A stretch of 64,000 nucleotides of DNA from assembly GCA_025738555.1 (NCBI GenBank), contig JAOVFP010000003.1, forward strand, positions 3,844,001-3,908,000, written 5' to 3'. The translations under genes and the position numbers were made by a program. The notes below the pieces were generated by a model that saw only the letters and a program-made list of their open reading frames with translations, searched no databases and was not told the DNA's origin. This document shows positions 1 through 10,791 of this stretch, piece by piece (positions within the stretch are counted from its first letter, which is position 1; the number at the start of each line of letters is the position of its first letter). The stretch is from Cyathus striatus (taxonomy: Eukaryota; Basidiomycota; Agaricomycetes; Agaricales; Nidulariaceae).

Positions 1-2152
1 GGTCATAGTTGGCAGGGAGAGACTCAGTGCATGCAGTGTAGTTGGCAGAGACACAGTTATGTTCTACGTATGTGATGTAACCTGTACTACCAGATAGCTG
101 AAAATGAGATGAGAATGCGAATCATAAGTGATGAGGATTATATCTGGTAGGGTCTCGATGTTAGTTTTGCTAGCTGGATTGGACGAAGAGGTAATGTCTG
201 CGAGAGTAGATGTTAGACACTAGCATGGCATATCATTAAACAAATGCATACTCGAGTTATTGCCAGATGAAGTTAACTTCTTCATGCATGCTTGTTTCAA
301 AAGAATTTTCATTTCATGATAGGGTAAGAACAACGAAAAACCGTATGAGTATCAAAAACCAGGAAGAATGAAACAAGGAGAGCTCTGGGAAACACACACC
401 CCACGAGAAATATGATGAAACAACCCCAAATTCAAATGGAAGAGACCGAGATCATGGAATGACTCAGGCACATAGCAAAATTCCCCCAAAAATGTTTAAA
501 CGATGGACATCACTTGAACTAGCTTTATGCCCGAAGTACCCAAAGCCCTTGTTGCCAGTGCGAAGACCAGGTAACTTCGATCGCCGTTTCTTTGAGAATC
601 ATAGAAGCATGACTCGGCAAAGTACTTCTTCGAACAAACTGCAAGTCGGTTTGTGGTTGATAGACTCATCGACAAACCTTATCACGAAGCGGGTGATGCA
701 TGGATCACTTGTCTGTCGATAGCCTCACATTCAAAGTCATGTTATAGTGCATTCTTTGACTTCAGCACTTAGCTCATCTGTGAATTATGTGGAGAAAGTC
801 TTGTAGTGTGATTCAAAATGTAGTAGTTTAGGTACTCCTCTCTATGTTCTTATGTAGTAATGGCCCAAACTCTTCCCTAGAACAACATGCGATGTGTGCA
901 TGGTATAAGATCATACTTTAGGTACTAAACAACATCTATGCATAAATTTTCAGATACAAATAGAAGAATAAAGGAAGAAGCAACGCACCTCCGATGTCCA
1001 GGCAACTCCCCACTTGAGCACCACTCTCCCCTCCATACACTGCTCATGCAGTGTTTTCCATCGTAATAATCAGTAACTATGTAGCACAGTGGAAATAGTA
1101 GGCCAATGGGAAAGATACAGAGCCTATGCTCTGCAGAATTTTCCCTTTTTGAAGAGTAATGTATTGACCCTTCATGTTGTTTACTTCCTGTACAGAATAA
1201 ATTTGAAATTACTATCTTATCTATTAACTTAGTAGATATAATCATATTTCAAATGTTTGTAGGTTAAGTGGAAAGATGTAGCTTGAGGCGCCCCAGTTTC
1301 CACTGACTATTGTATCGATTCTAATTCTCAAGATAACATGGTTTTCTACAAACATCTGCTATAATTCATATAATACCTGCTACTTCTTGCATTTTAAACC
1401 ACTAAAGTCATATCTCTGGCTCTATCTAAATTTTTATAACCTTAGTCTACAGCTTATATATTCGTTTTAACTACCTTCAAATAAACCCTATTTTAACCTT
1501 TCTCACTGCTATTTTCTATGGCTTATTACAATATATTTACAAGTGTCCGTTATATGTTTATATGTGATAATCTCCAGCATTTTTATTACATAGTTCTGTG
1601 CAAGCTAAACATGGTCGCAGTTGAAGTGTTTACATCTCAGGAGCATAAAATTATAAACTATTTATATCTAACGATGTTTATGACTATATTTAACATGTGT
1701 AATACTTCATTTGAAGGTGGAGGTGAGATGTTCAGCCAGGATGAGCTGAGGGAACAGCACTGGGAAGCTTAGAGTCCTAGTATCTAGTAGGTTATGGCTG
1801 AGGGAATGATTTTGTAGGGCTGTGCGCACACCGCATGAGCTTGGCACAGGATGCAGTAGAGCAAGAAAGATGATAGAAAAGCGGCATAGACCTATATGAA
1901 CACTTATATTTTTATTAATGATGTAAGCATTAACCAAATGTATATTAGAAATAGTACCAATACTCAACTATAGTGTAATGAGCGACAGAGATGTAACTAA
2001 TAAAGTTTAGTAATTGATGCAAAGCTATACACAGGCAAAGTTGTCAAGAAATTACTAACAACTGGCTACTAACAAAGCACTATCAAACCGCCATATCTTA
2101 AAAAAGTTGCATTTCTATGTGGTGAAAGGATGTCAAATAGTGACCACTGCCA
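1..2152. other. AT-rich stretch with no recognisable gene
   Basis: No protein family, RNA gene or repeat array is recognisable here on either strand. A run of about 55 codons open in the third forward frame (about 607-770) looks somewhat coding-like, but it has no intact start, no splice context and no family resemblance that I can name. The other short open frames look like chance. It may be intergenic DNA or very old transposon remains. Confidence 0.5.
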
Positions 2153-3112
2153 TTAAAAATAGAAATTCTCCTTGGCATAAGACCGATTCCAGATGTTACT
2201 ATAATAAGCATTAATCCTCTGAACATAGTGGGGGTCATTCTCAGAGAAAGTCTGAGAATAATCAAGAGGTTCTACATCATTGAACTGGTCATTGTTCAGA
2301 TCAATGATATTATTAGCTGAAGATGCTGACATGTCAGTGCTGTAAGTTCATAAATTATATATCGATCGTGTAAATACACGTTATAGTAGATGGACACATA
2401 CCTTGTTACTGTATCATCATTAAATGAAAATGAAGGTGCATACAGGTCTTATGAAGTTCTATAGATTGTTGAGCTTCAATATCTCTTTTAATTCATTTGA
2501 TAGGGTGACGAACCATTACCAAATTATGATCAAGTGTTGTAACGAGTAGATAAAACATGTCACTGGATGAATGTGCTGAATGACACTTTTTGCCTTACAA
2601 AAATTGTTATCCCAGATATAATGTAGTAATATGTAGAAGATCTACCTTCCTTCATTAGCACCTTTGAGGCAAGACCCATTGAATCGTGCTCTTCAGGGTT
2701 CCTGGTATGAAGGAGGCTAGCAGGAATTTTATGCTACCATCCAATCTCCTGCACTCTCGAATTTTTATTTGTTAATTTTACTTCACCTCAAATCAACACC
2801 ACTTAGTTATAATTTTCTTCAGTATTGTCCTTGCTTGCTGTTGTTGTATTAGATCTTCCCCATTCTTTTTCATAGCGGTTCATTCCAATAAAAGTTGTAT
2901 TCAGATGATGTTCAATGTCTCATAATACATGCGAGTGCTCTTTAACCATGGCTTCTATTCTCATTTTGTGTGAACTTAGCCAATTAGATGCCTCTTGATG
3001 TGATTTCACTTGTTTAGGAATTTCTTGCTGCAGAGTTCGCCAAATATGCACTGTCACGCAATGAGCCAATGAGCATATACTATCATCAGCTGCTCGTGTA
3101 ATTCATTTGTAT
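2153..3112 (-). pseudogene. Degraded multi-exon gene of unknown function
   Basis: Reading the minus strand, several short blocks are strongly coding-like. The upstream block (about 3112-2790) has one frame break near 3057 and one in-frame TGA. It encodes a charged, probably helical stretch containing EIPKQVKSHQEASNWLSSHK. A second block (about 2745-2650) contains IPASLLHTRNPEEHDSMGL and ends at a GTAGAT donor. A third short block near 2450-2400 ends at a good GTATGT donor, and its acceptor CTTACAG leads into a last exon (about 2350-2153) with NNIIDLNNDQFNDVEPLDYS and a TAA stop at 2153-2155. I do not recognise the family. The acidic, polar composition could suit a regulatory or transposon-associated protein. 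The start is not visible, and the stop plus frame break suggest it is no longer functional. It lies divergently beside the plus-strand gene that starts at 3748. Confidence 0.5.
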
Positions 3113-3747
3113 CTCACCTCCCCAATCTTGACACTTTGATAGTCAATGGAGAGTTAATTGAATTTGTTTCGGGGGTGACTACATTGTTGTGAATTACAGT
3201 GTGAAACTTTGAGAGGTGAGATACTACACACAAGCATTCAATTACATAGGCTTCTCACATGCATGCGTAACATGTGTTTCTAGAACATTGAATAGTCAAC
3301 TCCACAGGTCGGAAGGTACCTAATGTATATGTCAAATTGATTTCAGCCTATGTAATTGAAATAATTGCCTCATATGCATCTTTATTACACAGAAAAAAGG
3401 CAGAATGTAAAGGGGGGCGAAGACACAATAAATTTATAATGGGTCAAGACTTACAATGACCGTGCAATATGTTTCAATAACTGAGTATTTCATACAATAT
3501 TACATAGTTATAGATACTCTACTTCGGTTAAATGATATAGATTTCAGATCCAAGCACCATGGTACCCTGTCCATGCATTAGTGCCCCTAACGGGTTGCTA
3601 GGTCGCTAGGATTGTATTGTTTGCCACATATATGTTTCATTCCACAACAGAGCTTCCTTCTGTATCTCAACCTTCGAAACCACATTCACTGTCATTGCTC
3701 CTGTTCTCTTGTGCACCACCTCTGCAACTCATATACCACACCAACCT
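3113..3747. other. Intergenic stretch between divergent gene remains
   Basis: No gene is supported here. The interval separates the minus-strand gene relic from the plus-strand gene beginning at 3748 and could hold their promoters, but I see no element that I can assign. Confidence 0.4.
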
Positions 3748-5145
3748 ATGACTTGGGCAACTGATAAGCAATGGAACTGGCTGGTAGCAAAAATACCAGC
3801 CTATCATCGTGCCAGGGATGAAGATAAGTCTGCAGTGTGGCTGAGAAAGTTGTACGCAGATTGGGAGGAGGAGTGGGGTCGACCAAAGCCTACACAAGAG
3901 GAAATGTACAAGTGGAAGGTGTACAGTGAAAAGGCAGATATTAAGAAGTGGAAAGAAATGCGTGGAGTAAGTATTCACCAACTCTTAAAGTGAATGAATA
4001 ACTTACATTGTGCACAGAGGCTTAGCCGTTGGTTCCGCAATCATATTCACAACTCCTCATCTTCCCGAGGTCTCCTCGATATCAAGCTGAAACCTCATGC
4101 AAAAAAAGAGACCATGTTGTGAGAATGGCAAGTATACTACAATATATACCAGGAATACATGTCATCGATGATGAGTGGGATGAATACAAATGCACATGTC
4201 AGAAGGATTCCAAGCCAATGAAGGCATACCTTGTATTTGAACAGGAGGCAGTGATGAGACATTACAAGTTAGAGACCAAAGCCGTAAAGGATGAGGTGAA
4301 GGCACATCTAGAAATGATGCATCAAAAGAACAGTGGGGCGATGCCAAAGGATGAAAGTGATGTGGAAAGGAACATAGCATATGAAATGTAAGTGAAACAC
4401 ATTCATATAGGATGTAGTATGTGTAACACTCACATTTTCATTTAGGTCGATAAAGAAGCTCCCTGTGGCTCTAGCTGAAGCAATTCAGGGGCTTGCAGAG
4501 CGCACTGGCTGGTACATCACTGTACTTGCAGGTGGGCCACGTCCATCATATACTGGAAAAATTGATACAATGGTGTAAGTTGACCTCAGGCATTAGTGAA
4601 ACCTTAGTAATTACTCACTATAATACTGTAGATTCCACTATGGCACGGACAAGAAAGGGAGTAGCTGGGAGGAATGGATGGGAATTGCGAAATTTGGAGA
4701 AAAAATTACAGATAAGTTCAATGACTTCCTACGTGAATGCTTCAGTAAGTGAATTAGTCTTTCAGTGAAATATACCAACTAAGTCTCAAAAGCTGTAGAA
4801 GAGTGCAATTCATGCAGCCTTGATGCAGACACAACAGCTTCCAAAGGACAATCCAGTGGTGAAGGTAAAGAAAAAGAAAGACCAGCAGAGCTTAGTCAGG
4901 GAAGTGAGGACGAAAGTACTGCTGGACCTATTCTACCACCAGTCAAGTATGTGACCACTTCTGATGGGAGCCGTATGAGTAGAAATGAGGCCGAACATCT
5001 GGATCATATGGCTGAAATTGATGTAGTAATGAGGCAGATGATGGCTGACTGGGAAAAAGAAGGACATCCACCAAGTATCGCCAAGAAGGTCATCAAGTGT
5101 GGTCCCAGGAAACCAAAAGAAAGTGCCAATGTGACACCTCGTTGA
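3748..5145 (+). pseudogene. High-copy agaricomycete hypothetical gene, 5' part, multi-exon
   Basis: Exons fit 3748-3966, 4018-4387, 4446-4574, 4632-4744 and 4793-5145, with GT-AG introns of 48-58 bp. The ATG at 3748 opens MTWATDKQWNWLVAKIPAY. Next come a basic block (LSRWFRNH), a helical block (AVMRHYKLETKAVKDEV), a TGW-type block (ERTGWYITVLAGGPRPSYTG) and FHYGTDKKGSSWEEW. This block order matches, from memory, a large family of uncharacterised agaricomycete proteins often found among transposons; no biochemical role is known to me. A frame break lies in exon 2 near 4115-4140, where a basic stretch in frame 1 runs into a TGA and the family resemblance resumes in frame 3. The natural carboxy-terminal half appears to be the block at 6528-8730, so 5146-6527 probably interrupts one ancestral gene. 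Confidence 0.6.
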
Positions 5146-5260
5146 TCTTCCCGTTGTGACGCCACCTGTGCATTTAGGCGTAAAATTGTGCATTTCTACC
5201 ATTTACAGTGTTAAATCTGTATACATTGAAGAAACCCAGATAATAAATAAAGATCTATGG
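5146..5260 (-). pseudogene. Short Helitron-related fragment
   Basis: About 100 bp here is clearly similar, in the same orientation, to the last 90 bp of the window (63910-64000). On the minus strand both encode a short block of the form M.x.MHNF.PKC. At the right edge this block sits upstream of a recognisable Helitron replicase, so this piece is read as a fragment from the 5' part of a related element. The homology starts almost exactly where the upstream gene meets its TGA, which suggests insertion or rearrangement there. Confidence 0.5.
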
Positions 5261-6527
5261 ACTGCTACAAATTAGCAAGCATTGTACTTATTACCCTTCT
5301 AATTTGGGTTAATATTCAACTGTCTACAACATAAAATAGAGTACAAGTGCTTTCATGTCCAACCTACCATTAGCCTGGTGTGTAGGAAAAGATATTGAAT
5401 ATTGAAAGGACCGCTTTTCTGCCAGTCACATGACTTGTATATCATTTCATTTCATTTTGATACCGCTAAGTTATTTGTTTGGCATCAGGATTGAAGTCTA
5501 ACAAATAGTCAATGAAATAAATATGAATTAATGAATATTTCAGAGTGGAATAGAATGGTCTATTCTTCATCAATCTGGATGATTCTGGTCTCGTTCTAAA
5601 GCTGGAGTCGAGTACATCCTATTATAGTACTACATGACATGATCTCACCGAAGTCCGGACCAGGATAGGGGTAAAACATCGGATACAAGTAGATGTTTTA
5701 TTATTATCTGCCCAGAGTGACACAGAGTAAGACACTATACCATCTGAAAATAAGAGGACTGAGTAGTCTAGAGTGTCCTAATACTTCGGGTTTACTCAGC
5801 TCCAAATGACATATGATTGAAAGATACAGGTAAAAGACAGGGAAGTGTTTCATGTACATATATGTAGTATACAGTGTCTGAGAAACTCTTAGTAATACTG
5901 CTCTGTTTCCTGTATTTAAGTAGGTACTATAGAGGGTAAGAGGGCAAGCAGAATAGCGCCTTTCTTGCCCAGGTACAATAGGTATTGGGTAGTGGTTTAG
6001 GTCTTTTTGTTTCAAAGATATAGAATTGTTTTGGTTCGCATTTTGGGTATTTTTGGAAAGAATCTAAGGTTCTGAGACTCCAGTGAGGGCCTAGGACTTA
6101 GTGTTTTCAATAAAGCGGTTTCATAAAGAGTAAAGACTTGCTCTTTTTCGGTTTTCTAAGAAGTTGTACTGGTAAAAGATTGTTGGTCACTTCTACAGGG
6201 TTTGAAGTAGTACAAAGGGTGTATTACTTAAATTCTACAATAAAATTCTATTGTTTTTCGGTTCATTTGGCTTCTAAACGATTGAAGAATACATAAGACA
6301 ATAAGAGGCTACACCCACCTCAAACCCCTCTCGCATTTTAAGAGACTTGTAAATTTTGTAGTGAAGTAAGTTCCAAACTTAGAGCCAATTTCACTACTAG
6401 AACACAAGTTCCCCTTTTCACCGTCTAGCTACTGTAGGCGATGGGTTACCTGGGTAAGAGCTTACCCCCTTTATCGTTGTGCAAGCAACTCACTGACATA
6501 TTCCATGAACTCATTTCATGTTCCTAG
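5261..6527. other. Unassigned stretch inside the split gene
   Basis: No family is recognisable. The forward frames show scattered coding-like runs broken by many stops. The stretch lies between the two halves of the high-copy gene and may be an old insertion or highly degraded exons. Confidence 0.4.
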
Positions 6528-8730
6528 CACTGATAATAGCACTAACGATGCAGTTATATGTCCTGAGAAGTCTAAAAATGGTATGCCCATAACAAATAAC
6601 AAACAGAGCAATGAGAGGTATGTATATTCATGTTAAACCAATCACATACTTACAATCTGTATGTAGGCTCAGATTTGAAACTGCGGTACAACATCAAAGT
6701 GGCGATATTCAGTGAGTACTACTACATGCTGTCAATTATTATTCATTTATTCTGTTCTAGGACAACTTCCCAACCATCTGTCGAGGCTAGAGAAACATCT
6801 GATCATGACGATATCGAAGATGGCTCACATCCAGAAGGGACAACATTCAATGGATCAGCAGACATGACCAGCATGACTACCCAGTCAGTACATGTACCTA
6901 TCATTATAATTTGGTATCACTCATCACACTAATAATAGAATGTCTTCTGACAACATAAGTTCTCCTGGTCAAAATAGCATCAACTCATTACTGAAATACA
7001 TGCAACAATACTCCAAATATTTGATGGAGGTTTCACCCGACCTGCATTGGAAGGCGCTTATCACAGAATGGCAAACATTCGAGCTGAAGATGCCTCAGGA
7101 ATCCGTAAGTAACCATCCTTCATTAGGCTACAAACAGTATACTTATATATTATAATAGCCATTTCCTACTACAAAACGTCCTAAAGAATTGACATGGTGG
7201 ATCTGTCGTCGTCGAAGCCCAGCTGCAATACTGCAAATAACTGCAGCCGAATTTGGTAGCGCGTGGAATACATGGTGGACTGAAATACAACCTGAATGGC
7301 GTAAAGCTAGCCGTGTTCGGTCGATTCCATCAGATAATTGTCAATGGGGAACGTTGTTCCGTGGCGGTGCATTGGGATTATGCAGTGTTGTAATGTCTCT
7401 ATCATGGTGGGTCAGCGCAATTGAAAATCTGTCAGACAGCCCAATGGAAACCTTGGAAAGCCTTTGGGAAGCAGTTCAAGACATGACATGGGTCTTCCAG
7501 CAATTTGGCGCATGCCCTGGACCTGTAGTGGCAACAAAAGAGCTCTTTACACTTAGCCAGGTGTTCTGTACGGATCTGCACGGAATCCATGCGGAATCTG
7601 TGTGGAATCTGCACAGACTTTTTTCTTTTTGGCAGAGGTTTTTTTGGGTCTGTACAGATTCTGCACAGATTCCGCACAGAATTAAAAATTCCGTGCGGAT
7701 TCTGCAGAATTCCGCATTACAGACCTGAAAAATTCTGTACAGATTCTGTACAGAATCTTATTATACTTATTTCCTTATGGAAAATTAGAATAGAAAATAG
7801 TGTGATACTAAGCACTAAGTGTGACACTCTGCATTAAGTGTGACACTAAGAGTTAAGCATGACACTAAGGGTTAAGAGTGACACTAAGGTTTAAGCATGA
7901 CACTATACATTGATTGTGACACTAAGTGTTGAGTGTGATACTAAGGGTTAAGTGTGACACTATGCATTGAGTGTGACACTATGCATTGAGTGTGACACTA
8001 AGGGTTAAGCATGACACTAAGCGTTGAGTGTGACACTAAGCATTGAGTGTGACACTAAGCATTGAGTGTGACACTAAGCATTGAGTGTGACACTAAGCAT
8101 TGAGTGTGATACTCTGCATTAAGCGTGACACAAAGGGTTGAGTGTGACACTAAGTGTTGAGTGTGACACTAAGGGTTAAGCATGATACTAAGTGTTGAGT
8201 GTGACACTCTGCATTAAGCATGACACTATGCATTGAGTGTGACACTATGCATTAAGCATGACACTATACATTAAGTGTGATACTAAGTGTTAAGTGTGAC
8301 ACTATACATTAAGCATGACACTATGCATTGAGCATGATACTATATATTGAGTGTATCACAGATTTTGTGTAGTGTCACACTTGACACCTGTGACAAGGCA
8401 GCAATGCATGAATCCACACAGAATCCATGCAGAATATGTATGGAATCCATATAGAATAATCACTTCTAATAATAATAATAACCACTATATAAATTCTGTA
8501 TGGTATCTATACAGGTTTGTATGGGTCTGTATGGATCTGCACGGAATCCGCACAGATCCGTACAGACCTCTTGGGGGAGTGTAAATTACTGCAAAAAAAT
8601 GAGTATTGGATGCTGAAGCTGGCCCAGACAAGTCAAGTGAGTGGTATGTAAACCCATCACCATTCAATACATACAGTATGATAACAGCTTACATTCTATC
8701 TACAGTAGAAAGAAGCAGGCAAATGCATGA
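6528..8730 (+). pseudogene. High-copy agaricomycete hypothetical gene, 3' part, split by a transposon
   Basis: Exons fit 6528-6617, 6667-6711, 6761-6883, 6939-7104, 7159-7539 and, after an inserted element, 8600-8643 and 8706-8730. All introns are 49-62 bp with GT-AG ends. After a polar linker rich in Ser, Thr and Asp comes the family hallmark: FGSAWNTWWTEIQPEWRKA, then a Gly-rich turn (LFRGGALGLC), MSLSWWVSAIE and a helix ending in DMTWVFQQFG. The short last exon ends in a basic tail RKKQANA. A related copy at 16063-16545 has the same final intron position and a similar tail, which supports the model. Function is unknown. Satellite transposon E1 (7540-8591) interrupts the reading frame just before the tail. 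With E1 and one duplication removed, the frame continues across but meets a TGA that fits CGA-to-TGA decay. Confidence 0.6.
7540..8591. mobile_element. Satellite-bearing TIR element E1 (TTTACAC family)
   Basis: The left end reads GAGCTCTTTACACTTAGCC. The right end, reverse-complemented, reads CAGTAATTTACACTCCCCC. The flanking 8-mers are CAACAAAA (7532-7539) and CAAAAAAA (8592-8599), one mismatch, so this is an aged target duplication. Inside are two arms built from diverged copies of an ACGGATCCGTACGGAATCC-like motif, and between them an array of about 20 bp units of the type GTGTGACACTAAGCATTGA (about 7800-8350). No transposase frame exists. Element E2 at 35830-37969 is a longer, fresher relative in opposite orientation; E1 has TpG or CpA where E2 keeps many CpG sites. 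Confidence 0.8.
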
Positions 8731-8989
8731 GCACTAAAGGCTTCCGTTGATAGTTGATACCCTAACTTTTCATTCATTCTTACTTCTCAATTACGGTCAT
8801 TGATTTAAATCATTTTAATTCGTATTCAGCCGTTTCTCTCAGTTATATACATTATAATTATGAACAACGTACTGCTTAAAGTTTTACTCCTTACAATATT
8901 TACTTCAATACTTACTACTTATTAATATTACTTTTTCCATACTTCAAATGCCTGATGTTGATTGGTTATAAAATCTGTTGATGTTTAAT
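8731..8989. other. Short AT-rich spacer
   Basis: Nothing is recognisable between the end of the split gene and the ATP synthase pseudogene. Confidence 0.4.
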
Positions 8990-9757
8990 TCCCTAGCTTT
9001 CCCTCCACTTGCCAATACCAACACCTCCAAAAAGTCTGATCTTTCCGCCTCGGGCATAGGGAGCGAGGAGATTGATGATCTTGATACTGGTTTCGAGGAG
9101 TTCAGCGGTGGTAGACTACTTAACGAAGGCAGGGGTGTTGGTGTGGATGGGGCAGAGCTTGTCACCCTTGATGGAATCACACTCGTCAATGGGTTCACCA
9201 ATGACATTCAGGACGCGACTGAGAGTACCCTTTCCAATAGGGACAAGGATAGAGTGTCAGAGTCGATGACCTTGGTGCTGCAAACGATACTCTTGATACC
9301 ACCCATGAAAATAGTACAGACGATGTTCACACTCAAGTGGGAAGCAACCTCGAGAGCATTGAGAATGGATGGGAGATCCTCAGAGAAAACTGGATGTTGA
9401 CGACAGCACCAATGACTATTTTTACGTATCCCATGGTGCCCATGGCTTCAGTTGCCTAGGAGCAGGTAGCTATGGAAAGGCGGAAGGGTGAGAGTGTGGC
9501 AGCAAAAAACAAACAGTAAAATTAAGAGAAAAAGAAGGTGAAGAGAGAGAGAAGGAGAAAGAAAAACGTACCAGGTACAGAAGTGTTAGAGGGACAAGTG
9601 GGAGTCTAGGAGTGGGATCTGGCGGGAATGGCACTGCGCTGGGTGAGAGAAACTGAGGAGAAGAATGTGTTTGTTTCGCGTTGTTGAAGGTTTGCTTTGA
9701 GATGCAAGCGACGGCACCACAGGAGGTGACATTCGATTCTTGAACATTGAATCTCAC
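8990..9757 (-). pseudogene. ATP2: Mitochondrial ATP synthase F1 beta subunit pseudogene (N-terminal third)
   Basis: On the minus strand the sequence reads the start of the F1-ATPase beta chain, the catalytic subunit that binds ADP and phosphate in the mitochondrial matrix. Recognisable blocks in order are [74 protein letters not shown] and the P-loop region FGGVGIGKW, where the family has GGAGVGKT. The relic stops there, and about two thirds of the protein are missing. It carries at least two frame changes, a loss of about a dozen residues after LNALEV, and stops. Upstream, a plausible targeting-peptide exon (starting MFKNRMSPPVV near 9747) is joined by an intron with GTACGT and CCATAG ends (about 9571-9471). 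Retention of that intron argues for a genomic duplicate or captured fragment rather than a retrocopy. Confidence 0.8.
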
Positions 9758-9888
9758 GATATAAGGTTATGTGCATATGAGAACACACTCCATTGAATAC
9801 ATCAACCCTCCCTCGTATCCACAGCTCAAATCCACCATCCACCACCATCATCACACGCTTCCAAGTCCCTACCAATAGCATGTCAACA

Positions 9889-10130
9889 AGTGATTAGCAA
9901 GGCGCCAAGACCGATGAAAACAAGGGAAGACTACAAACGGCACAAGAACGGAAGGGAACAGTGGGACAGGGTCATGGAGTGGGGGGTGCGAGATGGAGCA
10001 GCACTGGACAAGTGATCCATGTATGGTAAGTACTAAGTAGGGTGCTTGGGGTTGAGCTGAGGCGGGGTGTATTAATGGCATGATGGGCACTATATTCTCA
10101 ACTTGTCTACAGCATGCGCCCACCCTTGTA
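9889..10130 (+). pseudogene. Coding-like fragment, unknown small protein
   Basis: One forward frame reads ISKAPRPMKTREDYKRHKNG and continues to a Trp-rich, charged block (REQWDRVMEWGVRDGAALDK) before a TGA near 10012. A good donor (GTAAGT, 10026) and acceptor (TCTACAG, near 10114) follow, so an exon pair is plausible if the TGA was once CGA. I do not recognise the protein. A possible start upstream (ATGTCAACAAG, 9880) is in another frame. It is divergent from the ATP2 pseudogene and may be its old genomic neighbour. Confidence 0.35.
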
Positions 10131-10381
10131 CATACATATAATGCAATATTACTCCCTTAGCCTCTTATGATGTATACGCTGTATTTCAATTATTTATTTT
10201 TCTTCCAGTTACAATCTCCCTCATCATTTTATTTGCTTCAATTGTGTTACACTCAAGACACCAATAATCATTAAATATATGTTGGAAACCCATCGACAAT
10301 ATTTGGTGATCTCAGGGGAGGGAGAGTAAGGGAACTTGTTTCACTTACTTCACCAAGGCAGTGCTGTTGCCAGGCTTTTGC

Positions 10382-10680
10382 GATACTATCATTCACCAGT
10401 AGTTCGGTCAACCACTGAATCAGTCAGCCAGGCGTGTCGATGATCAGTTGTCGCTTCCCAACTGCGCCAGTTTTAACATCCGCTGTTCTAGTTGTGACAA
10501 TCCGCAACATTTCAACTCTTCAATCTTTCCAAGCTAAACTAAACTAAAATACATAAAAGGTGTTTTATACTCTGTATTAGACTAATTGTTAATTTTAAGA
10601 GTGAGATGTACACGGGAAAGTGCTAAACATGAGCCAGACCGATTCAGTGGTTGACCGAACTACTGGTGAATGATAGTATC
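10382..10680. mobile_element. MITE-like element with perfect 40 bp inverted repeats
   Basis: The first 40 bp (10382-10421, beginning GATACTATCATTCACC) are the exact reverse complement of 10641-10680. The 219 bp between them has no reading frame. I see no convincing target duplication, so the superfamily is unknown. The perfect arms mean either a recent insertion or recent gene conversion between arms. It could also be a conserved hairpin that is not a transposon. Confidence 0.65.
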
Positions 10681-10791
10681 AGCAGGGGATGCCATGAACA
10701 GGCCAAACAATACAAGGGTAATGCCAAACACAACGTGCCAACTAATACAAGACTACATACAACCAAACAGCACATGATCCTGCCTTGTAGT

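Noticed and set aside
5704..6015. 103-codon minus-strand frame as a gene
   Set aside because: No recognisable motif, no splice partners and low-complexity Tyr/Leu-rich content; probably chance in AT-rich DNA.
8978..9400. 140-codon forward frame that looks acidic and protein-like
   Set aside because: It is the complement of the ATP synthase beta pseudogene; the minus strand gives clear family blocks and the forward frame does not.
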